The notes beneath the pieces were generated by a model. That model saw only the letters and a program-made list of their open reading frames with translations. It did not search any database and was not told the origin of the DNA. The position numbers and the translations under genes were made by a program. From CAZYEI01 sp964646425 (lineage in GTDB: Bacteria; Bacillota_I; Bacilli_A; RFN20; JAISJY01): DNA of 64,000 nt. Shown piece by piece: positions 33,109 through 40,918 of the stretch (positions are counted from its first letter, which is position 1; every line of letters starts with the position of its first letter). The stretch covers positions 1-64,000 of the forward strand of contig CAZYEI010000001.1 in NCBI GenBank assembly GCA_964646425.1, written 5' to 3'.

Positions 33109-34779
33109 TTAATTTTGAACTAATTTAACATCCTTAATATAGAAAGTAATATCATCTGCTAATAAACCAAGTTCAATTGTTACCTTATTAACGCTATCGA
33201 TTTCAGCAGCATTAATATTCAATGTAATAGTTTGGAAATCATTAGATGCAGATATTTCTGTTTCAGCATATGAAGTATAAGGATTTTGATTTTGAATAAA
33301 GGCAACCTTCATAGCGATACTTGTTTTAATTTTGAATGTTAATGTATAAGAAAGTCCACCAATACATGGTAAATTATTCATATTTATTTGGTTAACATAT
33401 GATTGTTCCCCTTTTCCTAAAGTATGAATTTTTACAGAGCCGTCTGTTTCATCGCTAAATGATTGTGTAATCCATGTTTCACACCATGAATCTTCTTTAA
33501 ATTTAGCAGCATTATATGTTGGTAATAAGTTTGAACCAGCAGCAACAACAGTAATTGTACGTGAATCAGTAGTCTTATTTCCAGCAGCATCTTTTACTTC
33601 ATAATTAACAGTATATGTTCCTGCTTTTGAAACATCTAATGTTGTAATTTCATTTCCATTATATGTTGCCTTAATATTAGCAGTTACATCACCATCAATA
33701 TTATCACTAGCTGTTATTCCATGTAAAACGTTAAACTTTGTTGAAGATTCAGAAATTTTAATATTATTCATTCCACTAAATGAAGGTGCAGTTTCATCGA
33801 CAACAGTGCCATCAAAAACGCCAACATAAACATCTGTAAACCATAAAGTTGTCATTACATCTGCAGTTGGAGCAACTTTACCCATACTAAACAAGATTGA
33901 GCAACCATCTAATGTTGCATGAGTTGCAGTAAATGTATATTCAAATTCTTGCCAAGTAGAAGTAACTTCTGCAGTATAGATTTGTTGATCAGAAGTAAAT
34001 CCTTCATACCAAGGAGATGCAGGCATTAATTGACCAATAGAAACTTCGACGTATTTTGTAGTTAATGCTTTTGCTTTAAATGATACTTTATAATTTTGGC
34101 CACCAGTCATAGTAAAGCGCATATCTTCGCCACTGCCATTAGTTGCGTATGTTGCTGAGTTTAACCTTGGAGAAGATGCATTTGTCCAGTTTAATCCAGT
34201 CATAACAACTTTAGCAGCATTTTTGTTTTCTCCCATTACATCAGTTTTTTCAACTGAGAATTCGCCAGTACCACCTTCATGAGTAGCTAATTCCCAATCT
34301 TTTGTTCCTAGTTCAAAATTTGCATTTGAAACTAGATTTCCAGCAGTAACAGTAGCTTCTATGATTTCAACATTTCTAGTAGCAGTTTCAGTTATTTCAA
34401 CTCCACCAGTTTTAAAAGTTACTGAATAATCAATTTTACAAGTACGAATTTCACTTGTATCAAGTAATTTTCCATTCAATGTACAATTAGATGTAGCGGT
34501 AGTTCTTGTCTTTAATTCAATACCAGTAGAAGTTAAAACACTAACTCCATCAAATACATTATAAGAGCTATGTTGTACAGCTTCACTTTCAACGCCAGAG
34601 AAATCATAAGCAATTGTTACTCCAGGGTTAACATTAGTAGATTGTGAAGTACTTGGTGTGATAGACGGTGTTGATGTGCTTGATGAATTTGAAGTGGGTT
34701 TTGATGTATTATTTCCACCACAAGCAGCAAGAGCACATAACATCAATGTGGCAAGACTTGCCGTAAATATTTTTTTCAT
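33109..34779 (-). CDS. carbohydrate-binding lipoprotein (CBM4_9-like, DUF5011-like)
   Basis: A 556-aa lipoprotein (lipobox LAAC, Cys20, Ser/Thr-rich linker). After an Ig-like region (about 50-145) comes a CBM4/9-type jelly roll at about 150-325 (NLVSNANFELGTKDWEL, YKVSFKAKALTTKYVEVSIG, WQEFEYTFTA). A DUF5011/HYR-like domain follows at about 335-415 (ITASDNIDGDVTANI, VNYEVKDAAGNKTTDS), and the C-terminal sandwich at about 420-556 resembles a second CBM. There is no catalytic domain. CBM4 members bind beta-1,3-glucan, matching the locus. It is the first gene after the main promoter. Confidence 0.87.
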   Translation of the reverse strand: MKKIFTASLATLMLCALAACGGNNTSKPTSNSSSTSTPSITPSTSQSTNVNPGVTIAYDFSGVESEAVQHSSYNVFDGVSVLTSTGIELKTRTTATSNCTLNGKLLDTSEIRTCKIDYSVTFKTGGVEITETATRNVEIIEATVTAGNLVSNANFELGTKDWELATHEGGTGEFSVEKTDVMGENKNAAKVVMTGLNWTNASSPRLNSATYATNGSGEDMRFTMTGGQNYKVSFKAKALTTKYVEVSIGQLMPASPWYEGFTSDQQIYTAEVTSTWQEFEYTFTATHATLDGCSILFSMGKVAPTADVMTTLWFTDVYVGVFDGTVVDETAPSFSGMNNIKISESSTKFNVLHGITASDNIDGDVTANIKATYNGNEITTLDVSKAGTYTVNYEVKDAAGNKTTDSRTITVVAAGSNLLPTYNAAKFKEDSWCETWITQSFSDETDGSVKIHTLGKGEQSYVNQINMNNLPCIGGLSYTLTFKIKTSIAMKVAFIQNQNPYTSYAETEISASNDFQTITLNINAAEIDSVNKVTIELGLLADDITFYIKDVKLVQN

Positions 34780-34803
34780 TTTATTATTTTCCTCCCTTTG
34801 TAA

Positions 34804-34815
34804 GAAATCGATTTC
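34804..34815. promoter_or_regulatory. operator-like palindrome GAAATCGATTTC
   Basis: A perfect 12-bp palindrome with central CG, 25 nt upstream of the first start codon of the main operon and about 66 nt after the predicted transcription start. It matches the site at 15167-15178 in the second transcript, so it is a candidate operator for the locus LacI-family regulator. Confidence 0.65.
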
Positions 34816-34887
34816 GATATAATTGAATAAAAAAATACGCTACTTAATATTTTTTTATCTATTATTCAAAATATTTTTTACATTAAT

Positions 34888-34916
34888 ATTATATTAAATA
34901 TTGTAAGCGGTGTCAA
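34888..34916 (-). promoter_or_regulatory. main promoter of the glucan operon with CcpA cre site
   Basis: Minus strand: TTGACA (34911-34916), 17-nt spacer, TATAAT (34888-34893), a perfect consensus. TGTAAGCGGTGTCA at 34902-34915 fits every fixed position of the cre consensus TGWNANCGNTNWCA and covers most of the -35 and the adjoining spacer, so CcpA binding there would block RNA polymerase. The remaining AT-rich sequence to 35085 shows no gene. Confidence 0.85.
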
Positions 34917-35085
34917 CTAAATTAAAATCAAAATAATAAATACTTTTTTATATTATAAAAAGTAATATTCTTTTAATTATTTTTTTAATAAAAAAATATC
35001 ACGAAAAATTACATTTTTTTATAATTTAAATCGTAAAATATTGAGTTTTAGATTACATCATTATATAATAAATTAGGTGATTTTT

Positions 35086-35799
35086 ATGAAAAATTTTATT
35101 AAAAAATATTTTCCAGTTGAAGCATTAATTCCTCTTGCATTTATTTTAATTGTACAATGTATTTGCTACTATACTCCAAAATTATTCGTTGAAATGGGAT
35201 GGTATATCAAAATTTTTGATTTTACAACACAATTTGATATTGATACACCATGGATTCCTGAATTCATTGTTATTTATGTCGGTTGTTTCTTATTCTGGTT
35301 TTTTGGTATTTTTGTAGCCTACCGTGTAAAAAACAAAAAAATACCTTATGATGCTGTATTATCACTAATTATTTGTCATTTTGTTTGTTTAATTATCTAT
35401 CTATTAATGCCTACAACTACCAACATTAGACCTGATATGACAAATTACACCGGAAATAATGTTTTTAAATTATTATGTAAATTAATTTATTCAACCGATT
35501 CACCTTATAATTTATTTCCAAGCATGCATGTTACAGTTACTTGGTTTTGCTATATTGCGATTAGAGGACAAAAAGATATATCCTTAAAATATCGTATTTT
35601 TTCCTTGCTATTCAGTTTTGCAATTTTTGCATCAATTCTTTTCACAAAGCAACATTATGTTTTAGACATTCTACCAAGTATTATTTTATGTGAAATTATT
35701 TATTTCATTGTTAAAAAAACAAATATTTCTGTTAAATTCAAAAATATTTGTTTTAAAATAAATAACTTAATTGGTTTTGAAAAATTTATTACAAAATAA
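35086..35799 (+). CDS. PAP2-family membrane phosphatase
   Basis: About 237 aa from the ATG at 35086 (AGGTGA upstream, ahead of an in-frame GTG). It has about six transmembrane helices. Two PAP2 motifs are visible: NLFPSMHV near residue 150 (PSGH-type box with the catalytic His) and KQHYVLDIL near residue 190 (the second His and Asp). The first motif (KxxxxxxRP) is seen only as NIRPD near residue 120. Likely substrates are lipid phosphates such as phosphatidate, PGP or undecaprenyl pyrophosphate. It is divergent from the glucan operon and followed by its own terminator. Confidence 0.85.
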   Translation: MKNFIKKYFPVEALIPLAFILIVQCICYYTPKLFVEMGWYIKIFDFTTQFDIDTPWIPEFIVIYVGCFLFWFFGIFVAYRVKNKKIPYDAVLSLIICHFVCLIIYLLMPTTTNIRPDMTNYTGNNVFKLLCKLIYSTDSPYNLFPSMHVTVTWFCYIAIRGQKDISLKYRIFSLLFSFAIFASILFTKQHYVLDILPSIILCEIIYFIVKKTNISVKFKNICFKINNLIGFEKFITK

Positions 35800-35822
35800 T
35801 TTTTATGTTATATATAATTATT

Positions 35823-35850
35823 GCAGTCTTTCATAAGACTGCTTTTTTAT
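35823..35850 (+). terminator. terminator of the PAP2 gene
   Basis: GCAGTCTT/AAGACTGC stem with a TCAT loop (35823-35842) and a run of T. A weaker second hairpin, CCAAGA/TCTTGG, follows at 35868-35892. Confidence 0.88.
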
Positions 35851-35914
35851 TTTTTAATAAAAAAAGCCAAGAAGATTATTATTTCTCTTGGTTTTATCAT
35901 ACGAAAATCTCATA

Positions 35915-35972
35915 ATAAAAACCCCTAAATTTTTCTAACTAAATTTAATTTGTTATCCAAACTTCAAGGGGT
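35915..35972 (-). terminator. probable terminator behind the 42-aa ORF and asnS
   Basis: ACCCCT/AGGGGT closes a 58-nt element (35967-35972 with 35921-35926) with an inner A/T-rich stem, followed by TTTT on the minus strand. Confidence 0.55.
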
Positions 35973-35989
35973 AATACTTAATTATATTT

Positions 35990-36118
35990 TTAAAATAATA
36001 ATTTTATAATAACATAAACCAAATAAACACCAATCAATAAATTAATAAATAATAATAAATAATTTTGTCTTTTTAACGCAAGTTTTCTTCTTACATTATC
36101 TTCTTCTTTTTTTGCCAT
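35990..36118 (-). CDS. 42-aa small membrane protein
   Basis: An ATG-to-TAA frame begins 2 nt after the asnS stop codon. The peptide has a charged head (MAKKEEDNVRRKLALKRQN) and one hydrophobic helix at about residues 20-42, rich in Leu, Ile, Val and Tyr. It has no ribosome-binding site of its own, so it would depend on translational coupling to asnS. The head-plus-helix layout and close spacing make it a credible small membrane protein. The function is unknown. Confidence 0.55.
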   Translation of the reverse strand: MAKKEEDNVRRKLALKRQNYLLLFINLLIGVYLVYVIIKLLF

Positions 36119-36120
36119 TA

Positions 36121-37518
36121 TTAATACATTAAATTTTTAGGTGTTCTTGGGAATGGTAAGACATCACGAATGTTTTGCATGCCTGTAATATACATTAAAA
36201 ATCTTTCAAAGCCAAGTCCAAATCCTGCATGCTTGCAACCACCATATTTTCTTAATTGAAGATACCAATCATATCCATCAAGTTTCATTCCTAATTCTTC
36301 CATACGTTTAACTAATAAGTCATATCTTTCTTCTCTTTGAGAACCACCTATTAATTCTCCAACTGTAGGAACTAATAAATCACAAGCAGCAACTGTTTTT
36401 CCATCGGCATTTTGGCGCATGTAGAAAGCTTTAATATCTTTTGGATAATCAATTAAAAACATAGGTCCTTTAGCTATTTGTTCACATAAATATCTCTCGT
36501 GTTCAGATTGCAAATCCATTCCCCAATAAATATTTTTATTTTCAAATTGATGTCCTTCTTCAACAGCTTTTTGTAATAATTCAATTCCACGAGTGTATGT
36601 CATTTTAACAAAATCACTATTTACAACATGATCCAATCTTTCTAATAATGTTTTATCAATCATTGAGTTAAAGAAATTCATTTCTTCTTCACAGTTTTCT
36701 CTTACATAATTTATGCAAAACTTAACCATATCTTCTGCCAAATCCATATCATCTTCTAAATCAGCAAAAGCAATTTCAGGTTCAATCATCCAAAATTCAG
36801 CAGCATGTCTTAGGGTATTAGAATTTTCAGCTCTAAATGTTGGGCCAAAAGTATATACATCACGATAAGCAAGAGCAAATGCTTCAGCCTCAAGTTGACC
36901 AGAAACCGTTAAACTAGCATGTTTACCGAAAAAGTCTTCTTCATAATTTCCATCATTTCTTGTTGTTACTGTAAACGCTTCTCCTGCACCCTCAGCATCA
37001 TTTCCTGTAATTATTGGAGCATGAACATAAATGAAACCTTGTGATTGAAAGAACTCATGAATTGCCATAGATAAAACACTTCTTACTCTAAACACAGCAC
37101 TAAAAGTATTTGTACGAGGTCTTAAATGAGCAATATCTCTTAAAAATTCAAAACTATGGCGTTTCTTTTGTAAAGGATAATCATTATCACAAGTACCTTC
37201 AACTTCTAATTCAGTAACTTGAATCTCAAAAGGTTGTCTATTTTCTGGAGTATATACATATTTTCCAACAACTCTAATAGCAAAACCTGTATTACATTTT
37301 CCAGCTTCTAAAAAATTACTTAATGTTGAGTTATAAACTAACTGAGCATTTTTAAAATAAGTTCCATCATTTAATTCAATAAAACCTAACGAACCATTAT
37401 TACGATTAGTACGCACCCAACCTTCAATTTCAACATATTCAAGTGCGTCAATTTCCATTTGAGAACCATTTTTTGATATTTCATATAATTCTCTAATAGT
37501 CATAAATTCTAATCCCAT
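36121..37518 (-). CDS. asnS: asparaginyl-tRNA synthetase
   Basis: A 465-aa class IIb aminoacyl-tRNA synthetase charging tRNA-Asn. The N-terminal OB fold (VEIEGWVRTNRNNGSLGFIELNDG) is followed by motif 2 (FRAENSNTLRHAAEFWMIEPEIAF) near residue 228 and motif 3 (GFGLGFERFLMYITGMQNIRDV) near the C terminus. The form NTLRHAAEFWMIEPE is typical of AsnRS. The start ATG has AAGGGGGA 7 nt upstream. A T-box leader regulates it in response to uncharged tRNA-Asn. Confidence 0.97.
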   Translation of the reverse strand: MGLEFMTIRELYEISKNGSQMEIDALEYVEIEGWVRTNRNNGSLGFIELNDGTYFKNAQLVYNSTLSNFLEAGKCNTGFAIRVVGKYVYTPENRQPFEIQVTELEVEGTCDNDYPLQKKRHSFEFLRDIAHLRPRTNTFSAVFRVRSVLSMAIHEFFQSQGFIYVHAPIITGNDAEGAGEAFTVTTRNDGNYEEDFFGKHASLTVSGQLEAEAFALAYRDVYTFGPTFRAENSNTLRHAAEFWMIEPEIAFADLEDDMDLAEDMVKFCINYVRENCEEEMNFFNSMIDKTLLERLDHVVNSDFVKMTYTRGIELLQKAVEEGHQFENKNIYWGMDLQSEHERYLCEQIAKGPMFLIDYPKDIKAFYMRQNADGKTVAACDLLVPTVGELIGGSQREERYDLLVKRMEELGMKLDGYDWYLQLRKYGGCKHAGFGLGFERFLMYITGMQNIRDVLPFPRTPKNLMY

Positions 37519-37537
37519 AAAATTTCCCCCTTAATTA

Positions 37538-37743
37538 TAAAAAAAGCATAATTTTAGAACGAAAAAACATCGTGCCATCTAGAATTCGCTTTCTTATAGT
37601 ATCTTTAACGCAGATATACGATTAAGCTCAAAAAGTGTTTGCAAATAAAATAATCATGTTTCTTTTTCACCATAAACAAGAACTCTCTAGGCACTTTCTA
37701 ATTACTGCTTGCTTTTTTCATCGCTTAGAATAAATATCTAACT
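37538..37743 (-). ncRNA. T-box riboswitch of asnS
   Basis: The roughly 200-nt leader ends in an intrinsic terminator (AATTCTAGA/TCTAAAATT stem, then ATGCTTTTTTT). The 5' arm holds the T-box-like sequence TTCTAGATGGCACGATG. Its UGGC (complement of 37574-37577) can pair with a GCCA tRNA end, and tRNA-Asn has discriminator G. In stem I, GGTGAAAAAGAAAC forms the distal loop, and AAC (complement of 37637-37639) between GCA and ACTTTTTG is a candidate Asn specifier. The T-box core deviates from AGGGTGGNACCGCG, so a covariance search is the proper test. Confidence 0.82.
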
Positions 37744-37749
37744 GGCTTT

Positions 37750-37778
37750 ATTATAGTAATTTAATTTATTTTTTTCAA
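37750..37778 (-). promoter_or_regulatory. asnS promoter
   Basis: Minus strand: TTGAAA (37773-37778), 17-nt spacer, TATAAT (37750-37755). Confidence 0.82.
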
Positions 37779-37809
37779 GTCTAAACATACATTTATTAGT
37801 CTTTTTTAA

Positions 37810-37838
37810 TTGAATTTCTTTTAAAACAAGTGTAATAT
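37810..37838 (+). promoter_or_regulatory. coaD promoter
   Basis: TTGAAT (37810-37815), 17-nt spacer, TAATAT (37833-37838), 23 nt before the coaD start. It is divergent from the asnS promoter. Confidence 0.7.
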
Positions 37839-37861
37839 TATGATGAATTGAGGTAGATAAG

Positions 37862-38344
37862 ATGAAAAGACAAGCAATATATCCTGGTAGTTTTGATCCA
37901 ATTACACTTGGACACGTTGATATTATCGAAAGAGCAGCGCAATTATTTGACCATATCTATGTGGTAATAAGTTTAAATTCCAATAAAACATCACCCTTCT
38001 TTTCATTAGAAGAAAGAATTAATCTTGCTAAATTAAGTTTAGCACATATTCCAAACGTTACCGTAGATTGTCATAAAGGCTTTGTTTATCAATATGCACT
38101 TGAACATGATTGTTGTGCTATTATTAGAGGACTTAGAACTCTAACTGATTATCAAAGTGAAAATCAACTTTTTGATTTCAATTATCGCTTATCAAATAAA
38201 AAAATAGATACTGTCGCTTTATTCGCCGATTCAAAACATGTTTTCTTATCGAGTTCAAGTGTTAAAGAAATATTAACATTTGGTGGAGATATTTCGCCAT
38301 ATGTGCCAAAAGTCATTTTACCATACATACATGAAAAAAAATAA
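37862..38344 (+). CDS. coaD: phosphopantetheine adenylyltransferase
   Basis: A 160-aa PPAT, the fourth step of coenzyme A synthesis: 4'-phosphopantetheine and ATP give dephospho-CoA. The nucleotidyltransferase motif TLGH is at residues 15-18 after YPGSFDPI. IIRGLRTLTDYQSE lies near residue 87 and the SSSSVKE (ISSTxVR-type) loop near residue 130. The length is normal. The start ATG is preceded by GAGG. It is a single-gene transcript with its own promoter and terminator. Confidence 0.97.
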   Translation: MKRQAIYPGSFDPITLGHVDIIERAAQLFDHIYVVISLNSNKTSPFFSLEERINLAKLSLAHIPNVTVDCHKGFVYQYALEHDCCAIIRGLRTLTDYQSENQLFDFNYRLSNKKIDTVALFADSKHVFLSSSSVKEILTFGGDISPYVPKVILPYIHEKK

Positions 38345-38362
38345 ACTTAATTATCTTGTGCT

Positions 38363-38398
38363 TAAAAAGGAATGAAATCCGATTTTCATTCCTTTTTT
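38363..38398 (+). terminator. coaD terminator
   Basis: AAAAAGGAATGAAA/TTTTCATTCCTTTTT stem with T run. It may also serve the convergent minus-strand gene that ends at 38443. Confidence 0.9.
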
Positions 38399-38442
38399 AC
38401 TAATTAAATTTCATTATTTCAAAGAGCAAATACAATAAAATT

Positions 38443-38880
38443 TTATTTTGAATCTAAAAAATCCATATTTGTTTGATATAAACTCATTCTTTCAATCGGA
38501 GTTAAATGCAGAAAACTAGTTATTAAAACACTAGCTTCCTTATCAATCGAATTTAAGATTTCCCTTATTCGTAATATATCATCTTGATAATGACTATAAA
38601 TATATGAACTTAAACGATAAATATCTTTATTAGTTAAATATTCTTCAAATATTTCTTTTTTTTCTTCTAAATTTTCTAATGCTTCTTCATCAAATTGTGC
38701 CAATAATACTGCAGCTCTATTTTTTTCTTCTATATATGCATTTAATAACCGATAAATACTATTTCTTGTTTCACTAACCTTATCATCTAATTTATTCAAT
38801 AATACTTTTAAAAAAGTAATATCCTCATTTAAACTGATATTAAGATTTTTTAAAAACAATATTTTTGCTTCGTCATTCAT
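38443..38880 (-). CDS. small helical protein of unknown function
   Basis: About 145 aa from the ATG at 38880 (an in-frame TTG lies 9 nt earlier). The protein is almost wholly charged alpha-helix with heptad-like Leu/Ile spacing (FLKVLLNKLDDKVSETRN, EKKEIFEEYLTNKDIYRL), so it is probably a coiled coil. There is no signal peptide and no known domain. It lies downstream of the M15 peptidase gene on the same strand, and an operon with it is likely. I cannot assign a function. Confidence 0.65.
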   Translation of the reverse strand: MNDEAKILFLKNLNISLNEDITFLKVLLNKLDDKVSETRNSIYRLLNAYIEEKNRAAVLLAQFDEEALENLEEKKEIFEEYLTNKDIYRLSSYIYSHYQDDILRIREILNSIDKEASVLITSFLHLTPIERMSLYQTNMDFLDSK

Positions 38881-38926
38881 AAAATTCAACTTCTTTCAAT
38901 AAATATTATGAACGCATAAATTAAAT

Positions 38927-39559
38927 TTATTCTACTAATTTTCTCCATGTATTACATCCAACTATTCCATCAACTATTAATCCATTATTTCTTTGATATG
39001 ATTTTATTGCTTGTAAAGTAGCATTTCCAACTATACCATCCATCGAAATATTGTAATTATTATTTGCAAGAATTTCCTGAAGAACAAAAATATAATTTCC
39101 TTTACTTCCATTTTTTAAAGTCGGATAGCCAGCCCCACAAGCTGCTTTGCCATATCTTTTATCAATATGAATCCACCTAGGTGTCATACTTATCGGTTCA
39201 ACATATGACCATATCCCCATTTTCACTGCTAAGTTTCGAAGTTTTTTTCTTTGTGAAGATGTTAAATTTTGAGCAATGTCTAAAGCTGTCCCTGCATAAT
39301 GTTGACTTTGTGAAGCATGGCCACCACGAGTTATTCTTTGAAAAGCAAAGCCAACATAAATTGGACTTCCCCATTTTGCTCTAAATTTATTAAATGCTTC
39401 CATTGTTTGTTTACTTGTCCACAAAACATTAGAATTACTGCTTCCTCTAAACTCTTTAACAGATAAATACTTATTTTTAATATATGGCATTTGATCAGTT
39501 AAATTTTTATTATATCTTTGAATTTTTTGTGTTACTTCATCATAAACATATATAATCAT
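38927..39559 (-). CDS. M15-type peptidase with peptidoglycan-binding domain
   Basis: About 210 aa from the ATG at 39559 (AGGGTGA upstream). The first 130 residues form a peptidase M15A-like domain with the zinc/catalytic residues in QSQHYAGTALDIA (His, Asp) and PRWIHIDKRYG (His). The last 70 residues are a PG_binding_1 domain (LQEILANNNYNISMDGIVGNAT, VDGIVGCNTWRKLV). Known members cleave D-Ala-containing peptide bonds in cell-wall stems. There is no signal peptide, which is unusual for a wall enzyme and resembles phage endolysins. That could indicate a prophage-derived lysin, though no other phage genes are near. Confidence 0.85.
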   Translation of the reverse strand: MIIYVYDEVTQKIQRYNKNLTDQMPYIKNKYLSVKEFRGSSNSNVLWTSKQTMEAFNKFRAKWGSPIYVGFAFQRITRGGHASQSQHYAGTALDIAQNLTSSQRKKLRNLAVKMGIWSYVEPISMTPRWIHIDKRYGKAACGAGYPTLKNGSKGNYIFVLQEILANNNYNISMDGIVGNATLQAIKSYQRNNGLIVDGIVGCNTWRKLVE

Positions 39560-39587
39560 AGTTATATTCACCCTAATTAGTATATGA

Positions 39588-39627
39588 ATAAAAAAAGAAT
39601 ATGTGCTTTATTCAATCACATATTCTT
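39588..39627 (-). terminator. hflX terminator
   Basis: AAGAATATGTG/CACATATTCTT 11-bp stem (39617-39627 with 39595-39605) and a T run on the minus strand. The hflX stop codon lies in the loop. Confidence 0.9.
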
Positions 39628-40855
39628 CATATTGACTTTTAAGATAAGATGGTCCAAAAAGCCTAATCATAATTCCTTCATTATCTTCAATTCTACTTGT
39701 TATGCAATATGCATCATTAATTTTATAATAATCTTGAATTTTCTGATAAGGAATGTATAGGCTTAATCTAATATAATCTTTAAAAATATGTTTTTTAATT
39801 TCATTAATTAGTGGAAATAAATTATTATCTTTTAATGCACTCATACTAATCATATTTTGATATAAACTATAATCTTTATCATATTGGATATCAGCCTTAT
39901 TAAAAACAAATATAACCGGAATATCTTCAACCCCTAGTTCTTGTAATGTCGTTACTGTTACTTCTAATTGATTTTCAATATTTGCATCACTTGAATCGAC
40001 CACAATAATCAATAAATCAGAATCTAGAGCTTCTTCAAGGGTTGATCTAAATGCATTTACTAAGAAAGTTGGCAAGTTAGAAATAAAACCTACTGTATCT
40101 TTTAAAATAAAGTTTAAATTTTGTGGTAATGTTATTTTTCGAGAATATGTTTCTAATGTTGCAAATAACATATCTTTTTGAATAACCGTTTTTTCATTAT
40201 TTGCTCCATATTCTTTTACAAAACGATTCATAATTGTTGATTTTCCTGAATTTGTATAACCCACAAGTGTAACTTGAGGTATTTCATTTTTTCCTCTGCG
40301 TTTTCTAATATTAGTTCTATTTTTCTTTATATTTTCAAGTTCAAGTTGGTAACGATAAATTTGACGTCTTAATCTATTTTTTAATAATTGTGTTTGTTTT
40401 TCTCCTTCACCCTTATTTTTTACTCCACCACCGACTTGCTGATTGTAATTAGCTTTTTCATCTCTAAGACGAGGTAATTCATATTGTAATTTAGCAATTT
40501 GAATTTGTAATTTTGCTTCATATGTAGTAGCACGTAGTTTAAAGATTTCTAAAATCAAACCTGTTCTATCTAATAATTCACAAGTTATTTTAGCACTTAT
40601 ATTACTATATTGTGCTGGTGTTAATTCATTATCAAAAATTACTATATCAACATTATAAAAATTAATTGCAGCACACAATTCATCCATCTTGCCTTGACCA
40701 ATATAATATTGTTCATTTATTTGTTTAATGTTTTGAATAAATTCCCCTACAATTTTATAATTCATACTTTCAGTCATTCTTCTTAATTCTTGAAACGAAT
40801 AATTAAATTGAGAATTATTTAAATTGGCCCCAACTATTAATGCTCTTTGATTCAT
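39608..40855 (-). CDS. hflX: GTPase HflX
   Basis: A 415-aa ribosome-associated GTPase that splits stalled or stress-arrested ribosomes in other bacteria. The N-terminal HflX domain (ALIVGANLNNS, VDIVIFDNELTPAQYSNI) is followed by an Arg-rich coiled coil (about 130-190) and a G domain from about residue 195: G1 GYTNSGKST, G3 DTVGFISNLP, G4 FNKAD. The length is typical. The start is ATG after AAAGGAAG. It is a single gene between terminators. Confidence 0.95.
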   Translation of the reverse strand: MNQRALIVGANLNNSQFNYSFQELRRMTESMNYKIVGEFIQNIKQINEQYYIGQGKMDELCAAINFYNVDIVIFDNELTPAQYSNISAKITCELLDRTGLILEIFKLRATTYEAKLQIQIAKLQYELPRLRDEKANYNQQVGGGVKNKGEGEKQTQLLKNRLRRQIYRYQLELENIKKNRTNIRKRRGKNEIPQVTLVGYTNSGKSTIMNRFVKEYGANNEKTVIQKDMLFATLETYSRKITLPQNLNFILKDTVGFISNLPTFLVNAFRSTLEEALDSDLLIIVVDSSDANIENQLEVTVTTLQELGVEDIPVIFVFNKADIQYDKDYSLYQNMISMSALKDNNLFPLINEIKKHIFKDYIRLSLYIPYQKIQDYYKINDAYCITSRIEDNEGIMIRLFGPSYLKSQYEEYVIE

Positions 40856-40885
40856 ATATCTCTACTTCCTTTCATAATAAATAAG

Positions 40886-40912
40886 AAGTGATAAATATAA
40901 AATCTATCACTT
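40886..40912 (-). terminator. terminator of the acyltransferase gene
   Basis: AAGTGATA/TATCACTT stem followed by CTTATTTATT on the minus strand, just after the stop codon at 40919. Confidence 0.65.
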
Positions 40913-40918
40913 TGCATT

